Below, in pieces: positions 6,505-8,457 of a stretch of DNA of 8,457 nucleotides. The stretch is from Armatimonadota bacterium. Lineage in GTDB: Bacteria; Armatimonadota; Zipacnadia; Zipacnadales; FEN-943. How positions within the stretch are numbered: the first letter of the stretch is position 1; each line of letters begins with the position of its first letter. The stretch lies in the NCBI GenBank assembly GCA_026419655.1, contig JANZZA010000626.1, positions 1 to 8,457 of the forward strand, read 5' to 3'. The notes under the pieces were generated by a model that searched no databases, was not told the DNA's origin, and saw only the letters and a list, made by a program, of their open reading frames with translations. The position numbers and the translations under genes were made by a program.

Positions 6505-6557
6505 CTGGGGAAAACCCTTTGAAAAGAGTTCTCCCCCAGCCCCCTTCCCAAACTTTC
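6505..6557 (+). repeat. Palindromic intergenic element, hairpin plus pyrimidine-rich tail
   Basis: CTGGGGAAAACCCTT pairs imperfectly with AAGAGTTCTCCCCCAG (6524-6539) around a short TGAA loop, and is followed by a tail CCCCCTTCCCAAACTTTC. The reverse complement of 4181-4234 has the same hairpin core, the same CCCCCAG exit and a similar CAA/CT-rich tail. The two copies are therefore in opposite orientation. Here it sits upstream of both neighbouring genes, so terminating either of them is not its evident role. Confidence 0.5.
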
Positions 6558-6660
6558 TCATGTTTTGTGGCTTCAGACGCGCACACTTTACATGCCTCTG
6601 CTTGGAGGAGACCCGTGGCACCGTCTCTCACGGGAAGGAACCGCGCTATATTCACCGAAG

Positions 6661-6690
6661 TGGACGCAACGGGACGTAGTATGTTATTGT
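6661..6690 (+). promoter_or_regulatory. Weak promoter candidate for the sialidase-like gene
   Basis: TGGACG (6661-6666) and TATTGT (6685-6690) with an 18-bp gap each match four of six sigma-70 consensus positions. The leader would be about 40 nt. The local AT-rich patch supports it slightly. Confidence 0.25.
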
Positions 6691-6726
6691 ATGAGGGCCT
6701 CGCACGGTTGCAGACTCAAGCAAATC

Positions 6727-6731
6727 GGAGG
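6727..6731 (+). promoter_or_regulatory. Shine-Dalgarno site of the sialidase-like gene
   Basis: GGAGG lies 6 nt before ATG 6738. It decides this start against the upstream in-frame codons from 6519 on, which lack such a site and would bury the signal peptide inside the protein. Confidence 0.8.
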
Positions 6732-6737
6732 AAAGCG

Positions 6738-8381
6738 ATGGGAAGGCGCGCAGACACCATTGCCACAGGCGGCTTCTATCGGCCCACTCAGGTGGCTGCC
6801 TGGCTGACGGTAAGTATCGGCTTTCTGTTAGCTGTCACCAGCGTCGCTGTAGCCGCCCAGGAAAGTCGCACAGAGCCCTGCTTCGCTGTGGGCCATGAAG
6901 GCGAATGGCTTTTCGCCGAAAACAAATGGCGGATGGGTGATGGCGTCCTGGTGCAGGAGAGCCCTGACCGCCGCGGCTCAGCGTTCTTGCGTGCGCCGGC
7001 CTTTTCGGATTTCCGTCTTTCCGTAGAGTTTTTCATTCATCCACAGGGGCCAGGCGTCCGCGCCGCGGCCATTATCTTCCGGGCCACCGGCACCCTCACG
7101 CACTACTGGCTCCACCTGGATTCCAAAAACGGCAATGCCATTCTTGTCCGCTCGACGCCCGGGAACCGCTGGATTGAGATTGGTCGCCGCCCTGCTCCTC
7201 TTCGGGCGGGCATATGGCACCGCGCGGACGTGGCGTGTATTGGGAGCCGCATCCGGGTGCGCCTGGACGGCCAGCCCGTGCTTGACTTCACAGATACAGC
7301 GCTACCGGCAGGTTACGTTGGTCTTGGCACCAGTGAGGGCTGCGTGGAATTCCGCAATCTGTGTATCCGAGGGAGGGTTGTTACAATGCCGCCGCTCAAA
7401 GAAGAAAGGCCGCCATACAAAATCATCTCGCGGGGCGAAGCTGCCGGGCCGTATCAGGCTTTCCCCGATGCCTGCCGGCTGCAAAATGGAGACATCATGT
7501 GCGTGTTTTACGCCGGCTATGGTCACACCACGCTGCCAAACCCAGAATGGCCCAAGGGCGGGCGCCTTTGCTATGTGCGCTCCAGCGATGAGGGCCGCAC
7601 GTGGAGCGAACCGCGCATCCTCTACGACAGTGAGTTCGACGACCGCGACCCCCACATCGCCCAGCTTGCCGACGGGACGCTCATTTGTAGTTTCTTTCCC
7701 TGGGCACCGACGGAAGGCGGAGATTTCCTTGCCGTGCAGGTCGTGCGCTCTTACGACAACGGCGAAACCTGGGAGCCGCAGGCCGAAACGTTGCTCGAGG
7801 GCTGGGCCTGTTCCGCGCCAGTGCGCCAGTTGCCGGACGGCACCTGTTTGCTCGGAGTGTACTATATACCGCCCGGCGGCCAGGTGGCCTGGGGCGGCGT
7901 CATCCGCTCGACCGATGGCGGGAAGACCTGGAGCGAGCCGGTGCCAATTGGTGATAAGGCCGGGCTATCCCTGGCTGCCGAAACTGATGTAATCCAGCTT
8001 CGCGACGGCAGGCTTTTCGCGGCCCTGCGCGGCGAGACCGTCAACATGCATTATGCTACAAGCCCTGACGGCGGCCTGACGTGGTCCGACGTGCGCGACA
8101 TAGGCTTCCCCGGCCATTGCCCGCATCTCAATCGGCTGAGCACTGGCGAGATTCTCCTGGCCGTCCGCCTGCCTGACACGTCCCTTTACGTCAGCCGCGA
8201 CGAGGCACGCACCTGGCAGGGCCCGTACATCCTCGACCACGTAATCGGCGCCTACCCTGCCACCGTTGAGCTGAAGGACGGCACCGTGCTGGCGGTCTAT
8301 TACGAGGAAGGCGAGGGCTCTGCGATCCGGGCCTTGCGTTTTCGGGTCGTTCCGGGTGGGATTGAGTTTCTCCCGTGGTAG
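6738..8381 (+). CDS. Secreted DUF1080-like plus sialidase-like (five Asp-box) protein
   Basis: The 547-residue product has a signal peptide: a basic N-terminus, hydrophobic core AAWLTVSIGFLLAVTSVAVA (20-39) and likely cleavage near A40. Residues ~50-212 resemble the concanavalin-like 3-keto-disaccharide hydrolase domain (DUF1080), seen in DFRLSVEF, THYWLHLDSKNGNA and RVRLDGQPVLDF. Residues ~225-545 form a sialidase-type six-bladed propeller with Asp boxes SxDxGxTW at 282, 338, 391, 442 and a degenerate one (Gly to Ala) at 486. AETDVIQLRDGRL (E415) with R431, R477 and AYPATVELKDG (Y506) line up by eye with the Glu, two Arg and nucleophile Tyr of GH33 enzymes. The usual FRIP motif with the first Arg reads QAFP (240-243), so sialic acid may not be the substrate. 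It probably acts on extracellular or periplasmic glycans and is divergent from the secreted propeller gene. Confidence 0.92.
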   Translation: MGRRADTIATGGFYRPTQVAAWLTVSIGFLLAVTSVAVAAQESRTEPCFAVGHEGEWLFAENKWRMGDGVLVQESPDRRGSAFLRAPAFSDFRLSVEFFIHPQGPGVRAAAIIFRATGTLTHYWLHLDSKNGNAILVRSTPGNRWIEIGRRPAPLRAGIWHRADVACIGSRIRVRLDGQPVLDFTDTALPAGYVGLGTSEGCVEFRNLCIRGRVVTMPPLKEERPPYKIISRGEAAGPYQAFPDACRLQNGDIMCVFYAGYGHTTLPNPEWPKGGRLCYVRSSDEGRTWSEPRILYDSEFDDRDPHIAQLADGTLICSFFPWAPTEGGDFLAVQVVRSYDNGETWEPQAETLLEGWACSAPVRQLPDGTCLLGVYYIPPGGQVAWGGVIRSTDGGKTWSEPVPIGDKAGLSLAAETDVIQLRDGRLFAALRGETVNMHYATSPDGGLTWSDVRDIGFPGHCPHLNRLSTGEILLAVRLPDTSLYVSRDEARTWQGPYILDHVIGAYPATVELKDGTVLAVYYEEGEGSAIRALRFRVVPGGIEFLPW

Positions 8382-8457
8382 CCAGCGCCGGAAATGGGCG
8401 TGGGCACGCGCACCACGGTAGCGCAACCCCTGCGTCGAGAATGTCTGCGTGCGGCGG

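Larger units (their letters stand above)
6165..6737. other. Divergent control region between the two secreted-protein genes
   Basis: About 570 bp with no credible gene. It contains a small hairpin near the propeller start (GTGCCT-N5-AGGCAC, 6210-6226), two GC-rich inverted repeats within 6309-6377, a palindromic element (6505-6557), a weak plus-strand promoter candidate (6661-6690) and the Shine-Dalgarno site of the sialidase-like gene. A frame extends the sialidase-like gene back to 6519, but that extension reads through the palindromic element and lacks any protein signature. Confidence 0.6.

Noticed and set aside
6519..6737. N-terminal extension of the sialidase-like gene back to an ATG at 6519
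   Set aside because: The extension starts inside the palindromic element and lacks a Shine-Dalgarno site; ATG 6738 has GGAGG and is followed by a proper signal peptide.
1..8457. tRNA, rRNA, CRISPR arrays, insertion sequences, attachment sites
   Set aside because: I looked for cloverleaf or T-loop patterns, regularly spaced repeats and transposase motifs and saw none.

Overview
The window is GC-rich by eye and densely coding, with five protein genes and no RNA gene, transposase, phage gene or CRISPR array that I can see. The mix is an NAD-dependent GH4 glycosidase, a pyrophosphate-type phosphofructokinase, a secreted beta-propeller protein, a secreted two-domain DUF1080-like/sialidase-like protein and a DegT-type sugar aminotransferase. 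It suggests a free-living, polysaccharide-degrading bacterium of the planctomycete, Hydrogenedentes or Armatimonadetes kind. That placement is an inference from gene content; no taxonomic marker lies in the window.

Layout. 1-414 (minus): N-terminal part of a DegT/DnrJ/EryC1/StrS aminotransferase that runs off the left edge. 415-771: spacer with a possible decayed copy of a palindromic repeat. 772-2286 (minus): GH4 glycosidase with a CHGV metal-site motif. 2287-2891: about 600 bp divergent control region with four different short inverted repeats. 2892-4124 (plus): phosphofructokinase with PPi-type signatures. 4125-4337: spacer between convergent genes with a very strong hairpin. 4338-6164 (minus): secreted protein built of propeller-like repeats. 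6165-6737: second divergent control region with GC-rich inverted repeats and another palindromic element. 6738-8381 (plus): secreted DUF1080-like plus five-Asp-box sialidase-like protein. 8382-8457: nothing recognised.

How the genes may work together. GH4 enzymes act in the cytoplasm on small glycosides, and phosphofructokinase sits in central sugar metabolism. The two exported proteins lie back to back and could share regulation, one apparently a glycan-active enzyme and the other of unknown function. The window therefore reads as part of a glycan-scavenging neighbourhood of short, mostly single-gene transcription units rather than one operon.

No clearly new multi-gene system is visible. 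The points most worth following are a palindromic intergenic element that recurs at gene borders, the sialidase-like protein that seems to lack the first arginine of the sialidase triad, the CHGV motif of the GH4 enzyme, and the inverted repeats in the two divergent regions.
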